Source of the DNA: Nocardia brasiliensis ATCC 700358
GTDB lineage: Bacteria; Actinomycetota; Actinomycetes; Mycobacteriales; Mycobacteriaceae
Reading direction: 5' to 3'
DNA length: 64,000 bases
Assembly: GCF_000250675.2 (NCBI RefSeq)
Contig: NC_018681.1
Location: 7,006,001 to 7,070,000 of the forward strand
Shown here: positions 51,506 through 58,774 of the stretch, piece by piece
Layout: each line of letters opens with the position of its first letter
Position numbering within the stretch: position 1 is the stretch's first letter
Notes under the pieces: model-generated
Seen by the model: only the letters and a program-made list of their open reading frames with translations
Told to the model about the DNA's origin: nothing
The model's database searches: none
Translations under genes and position numbers: made by a program

Positions 51506-52312
51506 TCATCGCGCATGGGTCGCGCCGGTAGCCACTCGGCTATCCGGACGCATGGCTTCTGACTCATCGGACAGCATCGGGTCGACCTCGCCCGCGAGCA
51601 CCGCGTCGGCGGCATCGGCCCCGGCGTCGACCGGCCGGAGACCGGCCATCTCCCGCACATTCCGCCATGAGCGCCGATGCTCATCGCTGGGGCCGAGCCG
51701 GTGCAGGGCGGCGATATGGTCGGGCGTGTTGTAGCCCTTGTGCGACGCGAAACCGTAGCCGGGAAATTGCTCGTCCAGCTCGACCATCATCCGATCCCTG
51801 GTCACCTTGGCCAGGATGCTGGCGGCAGCGATGCAGGCCGCGGCGGCGTCACCGCCGATCACCGGCAGCGACGGCACCGGGATACCGGGCACCCGGAAGC
51901 CGTCGGTGAGCACATACCCCGGGCGCTCCCCGAGCCCGGCCACCGCGCGCCGCATGCCTTCGATATTGGCGACGTGGATGCCGATCGAATCGATCTCCCA
52001 GGCCGGGATGACCACCACGTTCCAGGCCAGCGACAGGCGCAGGATCACCGGGTACAGCTCTTCGCGGACGGATTCGGTGAGCTTCTTGGAGTCGTCCAGC
52101 CCGGCCAGCTTGTCGTAGGCCTTCGGCGCGAGCAGGCAGGCCGCCACGACCAGCGGCCCCGCGCACGGCCCGCGGCCGGCCTCGTCGACACCCGCGACGG
52201 GACCCAGTCCGCTCCGGATCAGCGCTGCTTCGAGCGTGCGCAAGCCACCGGCCTTGCGCATCACTACGCGCGGCGGCCACCCATTGCTGTGTACCACTCG
52301 GCTTTGCCCCAC
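51506..52312 (-). CDS. rnhB: Ribonuclease HII
   Basis: RNase HII of 268 residues, which removes ribonucleotides from DNA. Acidic residues are seen in VAGVDEAGRGPCAGPL, LDDSKKL, YVLTDGF and GGDAAAACIAAASILAKVTRD. The C-terminal tail of about 45 residues after the core (DAGADAADAVLAGEV) is not conserved in the family. It follows lepB as in Rv2902c. Confidence 0.95.
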   Translation of the reverse strand: MGQSRVVHSNGWPPRVVMRKAGGLRTLEAALIRSGLGPVAGVDEAGRGPCAGPLVVAACLLAPKAYDKLAGLDDSKKLTESVREELYPVILRLSLAWNVVVIPAWEIDSIGIHVANIEGMRRAVAGLGERPGYVLTDGFRVPGIPVPSLPVIGGDAAAACIAAASILAKVTRDRMMVELDEQFPGYGFASHKGYNTPDHIAALHRLGPSDEHRRSWRNVREMAGLRPVDAGADAADAVLAGEVDPMLSDESEAMRPDSRVATGATHAR

Positions 52313-52340
52313 CGTCCAATTATGCTGCGGCCGCTGATGA

Positions 52341-53123
52341 TCAGTTCGCTTGGGCGTTCTCAGAACGCACCGGACCGATCCGGTTCGGCGGCCAGATCTT
52401 GAACACGGCCTTGCCCCGGACGTTGTCCACCGGGACCGTGCCCTGCAGTTCGTCGCTGATGTGCGCGCGCGAATCGGCGGACTCGTTGCGGTTGTCGCCC
52501 ATCACCCACAGGTGCCCCTCCGGCACCTTGACCGGCTTGAATTCCCGCCCGCCGCCCGGGCCGTACGGCTGGCCGGGGACGTAGGGGAAGATGTAGCGCG
52601 CGTACGACTCGTCGAGCGGCTTGCCGTCCACCTTGACCCGGCCCTGCGCGTCACAGCACTCGACAGTCTGACCACCGACCGCGATGACCCGCTTCACCAG
52701 ATCGTTCTCATCCGGCGGCACCAGGCCGAAGAACGAGAAGAAGTTCTGCACGCCGCGCACCGCGGCGTTGTCCGAGCGGATCGACTGGTAGTGCGTGTTC
52801 CATGACGGCGGGCCGACGAAGACGACCACGTCGCCCGGCTGCGGATCGCCCCAGTAGTAGCTCAGCTTCTGCACGTAGATCCGGTCGCCCGTGCACCCGG
52901 CGCAGCCGTGCAGCGTGGTCTCCATCGATTGCGACGGAATCACGTACGGCCGCCCGACAAAAGTCACCATCAGCGCGGCGATCACCGCGGCGATCACGAT
53001 GAGGATGGGCAGCTCCTGCCAGAACGGCCGCTGCTTCTTCTCCCGCCGCCGCTTCCCGCGACGCCGCGATACCCCTTCGTCGCCCGAATCGGACACCGAC
53101 ACCGACCCACTTTCGTCTGCCAC
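52341..53123 (-). CDS. lepB: Signal peptidase I, copy 1
   Basis: A membrane peptidase of 260 residues that removes Sec and Tat signal peptides. A basic cytoplasmic start (RRRGKRRREKKQR) precedes one transmembrane helix (ELPILIVIAAVIAALMV). The catalytic serine is in PSQSMETTL and the lysine in LVKRVIAVGGQTVE; MGDNRNESADSR is box E. It is a tandem partner of the next gene upstream. It lies between rnhB and the second copy. Confidence 0.95.
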   Translation of the reverse strand: MADESGSVSVSDSGDEGVSRRRGKRRREKKQRPFWQELPILIVIAAVIAALMVTFVGRPYVIPSQSMETTLHGCAGCTGDRIYVQKLSYYWGDPQPGDVVVFVGPPSWNTHYQSIRSDNAAVRGVQNFFSFFGLVPPDENDLVKRVIAVGGQTVECCDAQGRVKVDGKPLDESYARYIFPYVPGQPYGPGGGREFKPVKVPEGHLWVMGDNRNESADSRAHISDELQGTVPVDNVRGKAVFKIWPPNRIGPVRSENAQAN

Positions 53124-53134
53124 GCCGAACAGAT

Positions 53135-53171
53135 TAGCCCGGCATCCTGTGACGCGTCCGACGCCGGGCTA
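53135..53171 (-). terminator. Hairpin between the two lepB copies
   Basis: TAGCCCGGC and GCCGGGCTA form a nine-pair stem. The same sequence occurs in the hairpin upstream of the second lepB, so it was duplicated together with the gene. Confidence 0.5.
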
Positions 53172-53945
53172 CGACGTCCCGTCAGTTGTCTGGGGATTCT
53201 GCGCGCGCACCGGACCGATCCGGCTCGGCGGCCAGATCTTGAACACCGCCTTGCCCCGGACATTGTCCATCGGGACGGTGCCGTGCAACGCGTCTCGGGT
53301 GTGCGCGCGGGAGTCCCGCGAGTTGTCGCGGTTGTCGCCCATCACCCACAGATTTCCCTCGGGCACCGTGACCGGCGCGAACTCCCGGCCGCCCCCGGCG
53401 CCGAACGGCCGACCTGCGACATAAGGGAAGAGGTAGCGCGCGTACGGCTCGTCGAGCGGCTTGCCGTCCACCTTGACCCGGCCCTGCGCGTCACAGCACT
53501 CGACAGTCTGACCGCCGACCGCGATGACCCGCTTCACCACATCGTTCTCGTCCGGCGGCACCAGGCCGAAGAACGAGAAGAAGTTCTGCACGCCGCGCAC
53601 CGCGGCGTTGTCCGAGCGGTGCGAGGCGTAGGTGTCGTTCCAGGATTCCGGACCGACGAAGACGACTACATCCCCAGGTCTCGGCTCACCCCAGTAGTAG
53701 CCCAGCTTCTGCACGTAGATTCGATCGCCGGTGCAGCCCGCACAACCGTGCAGGGTCGGCTCCATGGATTCGGACGGGATCATGTACGGCCGACCCACGA
53801 AGTTGACCATCAGCGCGGCGATCACCGCCGCGATCACGATCAAGACCGGCAGTTCCTGCCAGAACGGTCGCTGTTTGCGCTTACCCCGTCGCTCGGCGCG
53901 ACGTACCCCCTCGTCAGCCGATGCTGACGCTCCCTCGTCGGTCAC
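53169..53945 (-). CDS. lepB: Signal peptidase I, copy 2 (tandem duplicate)
   Basis: A protein of 258 residues with the same layout as copy 1: basic start, one transmembrane helix (ELPVLIVIAAVIAALMV), PSESMEPTL with the serine, VVKRVIAVGGQTVE with the lysine, and MGDNRDNSRDSR. Its central part is nearly identical to copy 1 at DNA level while the ends differ. M. tuberculosis has a single lepB at this place. The second copy may broaden substrate choice or simply raise dosage. Confidence 0.95.
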   Translation of the reverse strand: MTDEGASASADEGVRRAERRGKRKQRPFWQELPVLIVIAAVIAALMVNFVGRPYMIPSESMEPTLHGCAGCTGDRIYVQKLGYYWGEPRPGDVVVFVGPESWNDTYASHRSDNAAVRGVQNFFSFFGLVPPDENDVVKRVIAVGGQTVECCDAQGRVKVDGKPLDEPYARYLFPYVAGRPFGAGGGREFAPVTVPEGNLWVMGDNRDNSRDSRAHTRDALHGTVPMDNVRGKAVFKIWPPSRIGPVRAQNPQTTDGTS

Positions 53946-53955
53946 ACCGAAAACA

Positions 53956-53994
53956 GTAGCCCGGCACCGGAACTGGGGTCCGGGGCCGGGCTAC
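53956..53994 (-). terminator. Terminator downstream of rplS
   Basis: GTAGCCCGGC and GCCGGGCTAC form a ten-pair outer stem, with inner pairing of CCGGA/CCGG type, followed on the transcribed strand by TGTTTTC. It lies 29 bases after the rplS stop and would end that transcript before lepB copy 2. Confidence 0.7.
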
Positions 53995-54022
53995 GAAAAA
54001 GCTTTGGTGCTGGACCGCTGGG

Positions 54023-54364
54023 TCAGCGCTTTTCCTTGATCTTGGCGGCCTTGCCGCGCAGATCACGCAGGTAGTAGAGCTTGGCACGGCGGACGTCACC
54101 GCGGGTGACGACCTCGATGTGGTCGATGTTGGGGGTGTGCACCGGGAAGGTGCGCTCCACGCCGACACCGAACGACACCTTGCGGACCGTGAAGGTCTCG
54201 CGGATGCCACCGCCCTGGCGCCGGATGACGACGCCCTTGAAGACCTGGACGCGCTCCTTCGAGCCTTCGATGACCTTCACGTGCACATTGAGGGTGTCGC
54301 CCGGCCGGAAGTCGGGGACGTCGCTGCGCAGCGACTTCTCGTCGACGAAGTCAAGGGTGTTCAT
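54023..54364 (-). CDS. rplS: Large ribosomal subunit protein bL19
   Basis: A protein of 113 residues with the L19 signatures VPDFRPGDTLNVHVKVIEG, VQVFKGVVIRRQGGGIRET and VRRAKLYYLRDLRGKAAKI. ATG 54364 is chosen because AGAAGG lies at the right distance upstream. It precedes the lepB genes as in Rv2904c, where the conserved block ends. Confidence 0.97.
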   Translation of the reverse strand: MNTLDFVDEKSLRSDVPDFRPGDTLNVHVKVIEGSKERVQVFKGVVIRRQGGGIRETFTVRKVSFGVGVERTFPVHTPNIDHIEVVTRGDVRRAKLYYLRDLRGKAAKIKEKR

Positions 54365-54524
54365 TTCCATCCTTCTGGGTTCGCGCGAACAGAGGACCCT
54401 GGCGGCACTAGACGTGCTCGACCGGTTCATGCTCCGATTAAGGGGGTGCGCCGGGCCGATACGCACCCAGGGCAACCTGAGCATTGTGCCAGATCGGCAG
54501 GTCGCGAGAAAAATCGCCCCCCGC

Positions 54525-55682
54525 TCACCGGCCCAGGTCCCGTACCGCACGGTGCAACGCTGCGGCCAATCTCTCATTTTCGCCCGCCTGGAAACCGAAG
54601 GCGGCGCGTCTGCGGGTGTAGCCGTAGGTCAGGCCCGTGTGCTGGTCGGCGAAGCCGTCCGAGCCTGCCGCACCGGTGTGACCGAACGCGTGCGCGCCGA
54701 GAAAAGGATAGATCAGACCTTTCGCCTCGAAACCGACCGAGTAGGGGGTGTGATCGCCGCGGACGAGATCCTGGCCAGTCGTCTGGATGGTGGTGAACTC
54801 GGCGAGGATGTCGGGTTTCAGCAGCGGCGCGCGGCCGTCGACCGCCGAGATCACCGCCGCGTACATGGCAGCCAAGGCGCGGGCGCTGCCGACGCCACCC
54901 ATCGAGGCGGGACCGTTGGCGCGCAGGTGTGGGTCGTTCGGCAGGGCGAGCACGTCGTGCGGGGTGAAGCCGGTGGCGTTCAGGTTGTAGGCGATGCCCG
55001 GAATGCTGTGCGGTACAGGAGCATTCGATTCGAACGCGGCCTCGAGCGCCGGCGTGGCCGGCCACGGCAGCACCGGTAGGTACCGATCGTCTTGCGCGGC
55101 AGGCAAACCCAGGTAGAGATCGAATCCGTACGGTGCTCGAATGCGCTCCTCGAACAGTTCCTGGATCGAACGGCCGACAACCTGCCGGATCACCGCATCG
55201 AGGATGGCGAAGGTGACGAATCCGCCATAGCCCTGCACCTCGCCCGGCCGGAAGTACGGGCGCTGACCGGCCACACGACGCGCGATCAGTTGATCGTCGG
55301 CGAGTTCGGCGCGGTCGAACCCGCCGTCGACCCCGATCACCCCGGATCTGTTGGTGAGCACCTGCCGCAGGGTGATCCCCTCCTTGCCACCCTCGGCGAA
55401 CTCCGGCCAGTAGGCGGCGACCGGCTGATCCAGCTCCAGCCTGCCGTCCTGCACCAGCAACGCGACCACTACCGTCGCCGGGCCTTTGGTGGAAGAGAGG
55501 AGACCCGTCAGCGTGTCCCCGGTCACCGCCGGCCCCGCCCACAGGTCGACCACCGGTGTGCCGTGCACGAAAGCGGCCAGCTGCGCGCCGGATTCGCCGT
55601 TCTCCGCGGCGACGACCGCCGCGAACTCGGTGCGGACGCTCTCGAATCCCGGTGCGACGCTGCCCTGTACGTCGCTGCTCAT
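54525..55682 (-). CDS. Beta-lactamase-family serine hydrolase/esterase
   Basis: A protein of 385 residues. The nucleophile motif S-x-x-K is SSTKG. The tyrosine motif is probably YGG in EVQGYGGFVTFA. The C-terminal motif is GHTGAAGSDGF in place of KTG. This is the pattern of EstB/LipL-type esterases and related D,D-peptidase-like proteins, common in mycobacteria. No signal peptide is seen. Its start overlaps the DoxX-family stop by four bases, so they form an operon. Confidence 0.85.
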   Translation of the reverse strand: MSSDVQGSVAPGFESVRTEFAAVVAAENGESGAQLAAFVHGTPVVDLWAGPAVTGDTLTGLLSSTKGPATVVVALLVQDGRLELDQPVAAYWPEFAEGGKEGITLRQVLTNRSGVIGVDGGFDRAELADDQLIARRVAGQRPYFRPGEVQGYGGFVTFAILDAVIRQVVGRSIQELFEERIRAPYGFDLYLGLPAAQDDRYLPVLPWPATPALEAAFESNAPVPHSIPGIAYNLNATGFTPHDVLALPNDPHLRANGPASMGGVGSARALAAMYAAVISAVDGRAPLLKPDILAEFTTIQTTGQDLVRGDHTPYSVGFEAKGLIYPFLGAHAFGHTGAAGSDGFADQHTGLTYGYTRRRAAFGFQAGENERLAAALHRAVRDLGR

Positions 55683-56089
55683 GCGGATCGCCCCGGGCGA
55701 CGCAACAGCGCCAAAGGATTTCGTTGCCCGGCGGGCGGACGCAGCCGCCAGGACACGAGGGTGAGCCCCGCGAAGACCAGCGGGCCGACCCACGCTTTCG
55801 GTTTGTCGCCGACCGCGAGATGCGAAGCCGCCGCGCCCGCGAAGACGAAAGTCAGCCCGGCATACGCCCATTCCTCGGCCCGCGGCTGACCTGGCAGCAC
55901 AATCGCGGCCACGGCCGCCGTTTTCGCGGCGCCGAGGATGCTCGCGAAATACATCGGATAGCCGAGATGCTCGAAAGCTGTACGGACATGGGAGATTCGA
56001 GCGAGATCCCAGTAGGCGCCGACCACCGATTCGGTGAGCAGCAGACCTGAGGCACTCAAATAAGCGAGGTCCTTCGCGCGGGTGTGCAT
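55679..56089 (-). CDS. DoxX-family small membrane protein
   Basis: A protein of 136 residues with four hydrophobic segments (LSASGLLLTESVVGAYW, MYFASILGAAKTAAVAAIVL, YAGLTFVFAGAAASHLAV, PLVFAGLTLVSW). The pattern LGYPMYFASILGAAKTAAV is typical of DoxX-like proteins that often accompany ECF41/SigJ-type sigma factors. It is divergent from such a sigma gene, which may control it. Confidence 0.8.
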   Translation of the reverse strand: MHTRAKDLAYLSASGLLLTESVVGAYWDLARISHVRTAFEHLGYPMYFASILGAAKTAAVAAIVLPGQPRAEEWAYAGLTFVFAGAAASHLAVGDKPKAWVGPLVFAGLTLVSWRLRPPAGQRNPLALLRRPGRSA

Positions 56090-56154
56090 GATTCGTCCTT
56101 CCGTCGAGTGTGCTGCCCCTCTGACGGATGGCGGAACGAAAAGGTAACGAGCCT

Positions 56155-56181
56155 TGTCACACTCCGCCCGCGCGCACCGTC
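56155..56181 (+). promoter_or_regulatory. ECF41-type promoter of the sigma factor gene
   Basis: TGTCACA (56155-56161), sixteen bases, then CGTC (56178-56181) fits the TGTCACA-N16-CGTC promoter described for ECF41 sigma factors. It lies 30 bases before the sigma gene start, consistent with autoregulation. Confidence 0.65.
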
Positions 56182-56211
56182 ATAAGTATGGGACGAGGCG
56201 GAGGAGAACCC

Positions 56212-57084
56212 GTGGACGAACACCTGGCCGACCGGTTCGAAGCGCACCGCGCGCATCTGACGGCGGTGGCCTACCGGATGCTCGGCTCACTGACCGAGGC
56301 GGACGACGCGGTGCAGGAAGCGTGGCTGCGGCTGGCCCGTGTGGACCCGGCCGAGATCAGCAATCTGGGCGGCTGGCTGACCACTGCCGTGAGCCGGGTG
56401 TGCCTGGACATGCTGCGCTCGCGGCGGATTCGGCGCGAGGACTCGTTCGAGGAGCAGCTGCCGGACCCGGTGGTCCGCCTCGACGATGGCGCCGACCCGG
56501 AACAGCAAGCGGTGCTGTCGGATTCGGTCGGGCTGGCGTTGCTGGTGGTTCTCGACTCGTTGAATCCGGCGGAGCGGCTGGCGTTCGTGCTGCACGATAT
56601 GTTCGCGCTGCCGTTCGATCAGATCGGGCCGATCCTGGGCAAGTCGTCGGCCGCTGCCAAAACCATCGCCAGCCGCGCCCGGCGGCGCGTGCAGGCCGGC
56701 GCGCCGCGGCTCGACCCGGATCTGCCCCGCCAGCGCCGCGCGGTCGCGGCGTTCCTCTCCGCCGCGCGCGAGGGCAGCTTCGACGCGCTTCTCTCCCTAC
56801 TCGACCCCGATGTGGTGCTGCGCGCGGACAGTGGCACCGGCGGCCTCCAGATCATCCGTGGCGCGTCCACGGTGGCCGGGCTGCTGGACACCTTCCGCAC
56901 CTTCGCCAACCGGTACGAAGTCGCGCCCGCGATCGTCAACGGTGTCGCGGGCCTGCTGAGTACCGTCGACGGCGCACCGAAGTCGGTCCTCGCCTTCACC
57001 GTCGCCAACGATCGAATCACCGCCATCGACCTCATCGCCGACCCCGAACGCCTCGCCACCCTCCCCCTCCCCACAACCCACTAG
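56212..57084 (+). CDS. SigJ-like ECF sigma factor with SnoaL-type C-terminal domain
   Basis: A protein of 290 residues. The sigma-2 region is DRFEAHRAHLTAVAYRMLGS and ADDAVQEAWLRLARVD; sigma-4 is LNPAERLAFVLHDMFALPF with IGPILGKSSAAAKTIASRAR. The last 110 residues are a SnoaL-like domain (FLSAAREGSFDALLSLLDPD) as in SigJ/ECF41. The regulatory DGGGK motif of typical ECF41 is replaced by RADSGTGG, so control may differ. GTG 56212 follows GGAGGAG; an ATG at 56188 is possible. No anti-sigma gene is near; the C-terminal domain probably plays that part. Confidence 0.85.
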   Translation: MDEHLADRFEAHRAHLTAVAYRMLGSLTEADDAVQEAWLRLARVDPAEISNLGGWLTTAVSRVCLDMLRSRRIRREDSFEEQLPDPVVRLDDGADPEQQAVLSDSVGLALLVVLDSLNPAERLAFVLHDMFALPFDQIGPILGKSSAAAKTIASRARRRVQAGAPRLDPDLPRQRRAVAAFLSAAREGSFDALLSLLDPDVVLRADSGTGGLQIIRGASTVAGLLDTFRTFANRYEVAPAIVNGVAGLLSTVDGAPKSVLAFTVANDRITAIDLIADPERLATLPLPTTH

Positions 57085-57820
57085 CCGAAGCACCGGCCCC
57101 GCGCACCAATTCGCGTCCCGCGCACCAATTCGTCGGCGAATACGCGCGCGGCACGCGAAACTGCGCGCGGCAGGCAAACCCCTATGCACGGCGAGCAGTC
57201 CGGCCCCATCATGCGGACCGTTGCACACGAGGCGACCGTCCGCTGTCCGCGAACATCTGCACGCCAGGCGAACCCGTACGCGCCGCGCAAGCACACGTCC
57301 CGCGCACCAATTCGCGTCCCGCGCACCAATTCGTCGGCGAAAACGCGCGCGGCACGCGAACAGGTGCGCGGCAAGCGTCTGGAGGCATGACAACGAACTT
57401 GTGCACATCAGGCGAAGTCGTGCGTGGCATGCAAGCCCGCGCCCGTGTCGCAATGGTCCCGCGCACCAATTCGCGTCCCGCGCACCAATTCGTCGGCGAA
57501 AACGCGCGCGGCACGCGAAACTGCGCGCGGCAGAGGAACCCCTGTGCGCGGCGGGCAATCTGGCCACATCATGCGAACCGCTGCACGCCGAGCGAACCCG
57601 TTCGTAGCGCGCAAAGCACACGTCCCGCGCACCAATTCGTCGGCGAATACGCGCGCGGCACGCGAATCCGTGCGCGGCAAGGCGACTTCGGGACGGCGGG
57701 TGGGCTCGTTCGGCGCGGCTGTGTGCCGTGCGCTGCGGGTGGGTCGGGCCGGGCGGCGAGCGGGTCGGCCGCCGCTGGGGCGGCGAGCGAGCGGGCCGGG
57801 CGGGGCGGTGGGTGGGCGGG
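57085..57820. other. Non-coding repeat region after the sigma gene
   Basis: About 735 bases between the sigma gene and a membrane protein gene. It is open in several frames because stops are rare, but no frame shows a domain or ribosome site. It holds four spaced copies of a long repeat (separate entry). The last 150 bases are very G-rich. Confidence 0.5.
57098..57666. repeat. Four spaced copies of a 43-62 base repeat
   Basis: Copies at about 57098-57159, 57299-57360, 57458-57519 and 57624-57666. The full unit has CCCGCGCACCAATTCG twice, then TCGGCGAA, two variable bases, and ACGCGCGCGGCACGCGAA. The last copy lacks the first CCCGCGCACCAATTCG. Spacers are about 140, 98 and 105 bases; the first and third also resemble each other (GCAGGCAAACCCCTATGC and GCAGAGGAACCCCTGTGC). 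The element is not CRISPR-like because spacers are long, unequal and partly related. Confidence 0.8.
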
Positions 57821-58753
57821 TCAGGGGGTGGGGTGGTCGGGGGCGGCCGGTTCGAGTTCTGATTCGGGGAGGGGGTCGGGTTCGTGGTCGTGGGAGAAGA
57901 GAGAGAGGTGGTGGCGGTGGGGGGCGGGTGGGGCGGGGACGACCGTTCTGGTGAGTTCGGCTTCGGCGGCGGTCCGGACGTGTTCGACATCCGGTTTGCC
58001 GGCGACCAGGTCCTGCACGAAGATCTTGGCGCGGATCACCGGACGCCGGTATCGCCGTTCGCGCACGATCGCGCGGTACATCAGGCGGCGGCGGTCGGCG
58101 TAGCGCCAGCGCGCCCACGGCGCACCCGGCCTGCTCAACCGCAGCGCGCCGACCACGAGCAACGGCAGGAAGAACATGCCGAACAAACCGGTCCAGATCT
58201 TGCCCTTCGCGATCACGGTGGCGGCGAGCGCGAGGTTCACCAGGGAGAACGCGACGACGAAGATCCGGACCTCCGTGTTGGGGTCGCTGCGGAAATCGTT
58301 GATGTCCAGCATCCACAGCGGATGGAAGCCGAGCAGCAGCAGACCGGTGACGGCGAGCGCGACGAACACCGCGTCCACCGAGGTCCGCCCCTGCTCCTCC
58401 CAGTACACGTCACGCAGGTAGAAGATCAGCGCGAACTCGTCGAGCACCAGCGCCGCCCCGACGCCGAAGGCGGCCGCCAGCGCGGAAGCCGTTGCGGTGT
58501 CGGCACTCTGGTACAGGGTGACCATCCCGATGCCGGAGGCCAGCACCAGGATCACCCCGAACACCATGTGGTGGATGTGCACCCCGCCGGAGCGCAGGTT
58601 GCCCGGCCACCACCGCACCTGTTTGCGGATCAGCCGGACGCTGAGCCGGATCAGCAGGAAGCCGACGATGAACCCGAGCAGGAAGCACAGCAGCGGAAGC
58701 CTGCCCTGCGCGATCACATCTTCGTCGAGCCACCGTCGCATGGCTGCCCGCAT
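57821..58753 (-). CDS. Multi-pass membrane protein of unknown function
   Basis: A protein of 310 residues with about six hydrophobic segments (LLCFLLGFIVGFLLIRLSV, MVFGVILVLASGIGMVTLY and others). The conserved-looking loop NLRSGGVHIHHMVFG has three histidines near the membrane. The C-terminal 100 residues are cytoplasmic, basic, then Pro/His/Glu-rich (HHLSLFSHDHEPDPLPE), so metal binding is possible. I do not recognise the family. It follows tex on the same strand by 21 bases, so they may be co-transcribed. Confidence 0.65.
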   Translation of the reverse strand: MRAAMRRWLDEDVIAQGRLPLLCFLLGFIVGFLLIRLSVRLIRKQVRWWPGNLRSGGVHIHHMVFGVILVLASGIGMVTLYQSADTATASALAAAFGVGAALVLDEFALIFYLRDVYWEEQGRTSVDAVFVALAVTGLLLLGFHPLWMLDINDFRSDPNTEVRIFVVAFSLVNLALAATVIAKGKIWTGLFGMFFLPLLVVGALRLSRPGAPWARWRYADRRRLMYRAIVRERRYRRPVIRAKIFVQDLVAGKPDVEHVRTAAEAELTRTVVPAPPAPHRHHLSLFSHDHEPDPLPESELEPAAPDHPTP

Positions 58754-58774
58754 CCTCCGTCCGCGATAGGGGTC

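Noticed and set aside
54365..54524. Ribosomal-protein leader upstream of rplS
   Set aside because: No clear conserved structure could be recognised by eye in this stretch.
57098..57666. Possible CRISPR array
   Set aside because: The repeats are too long, the spacers are unequal (about 98-140 bases) and partly related, and no cas gene is present.
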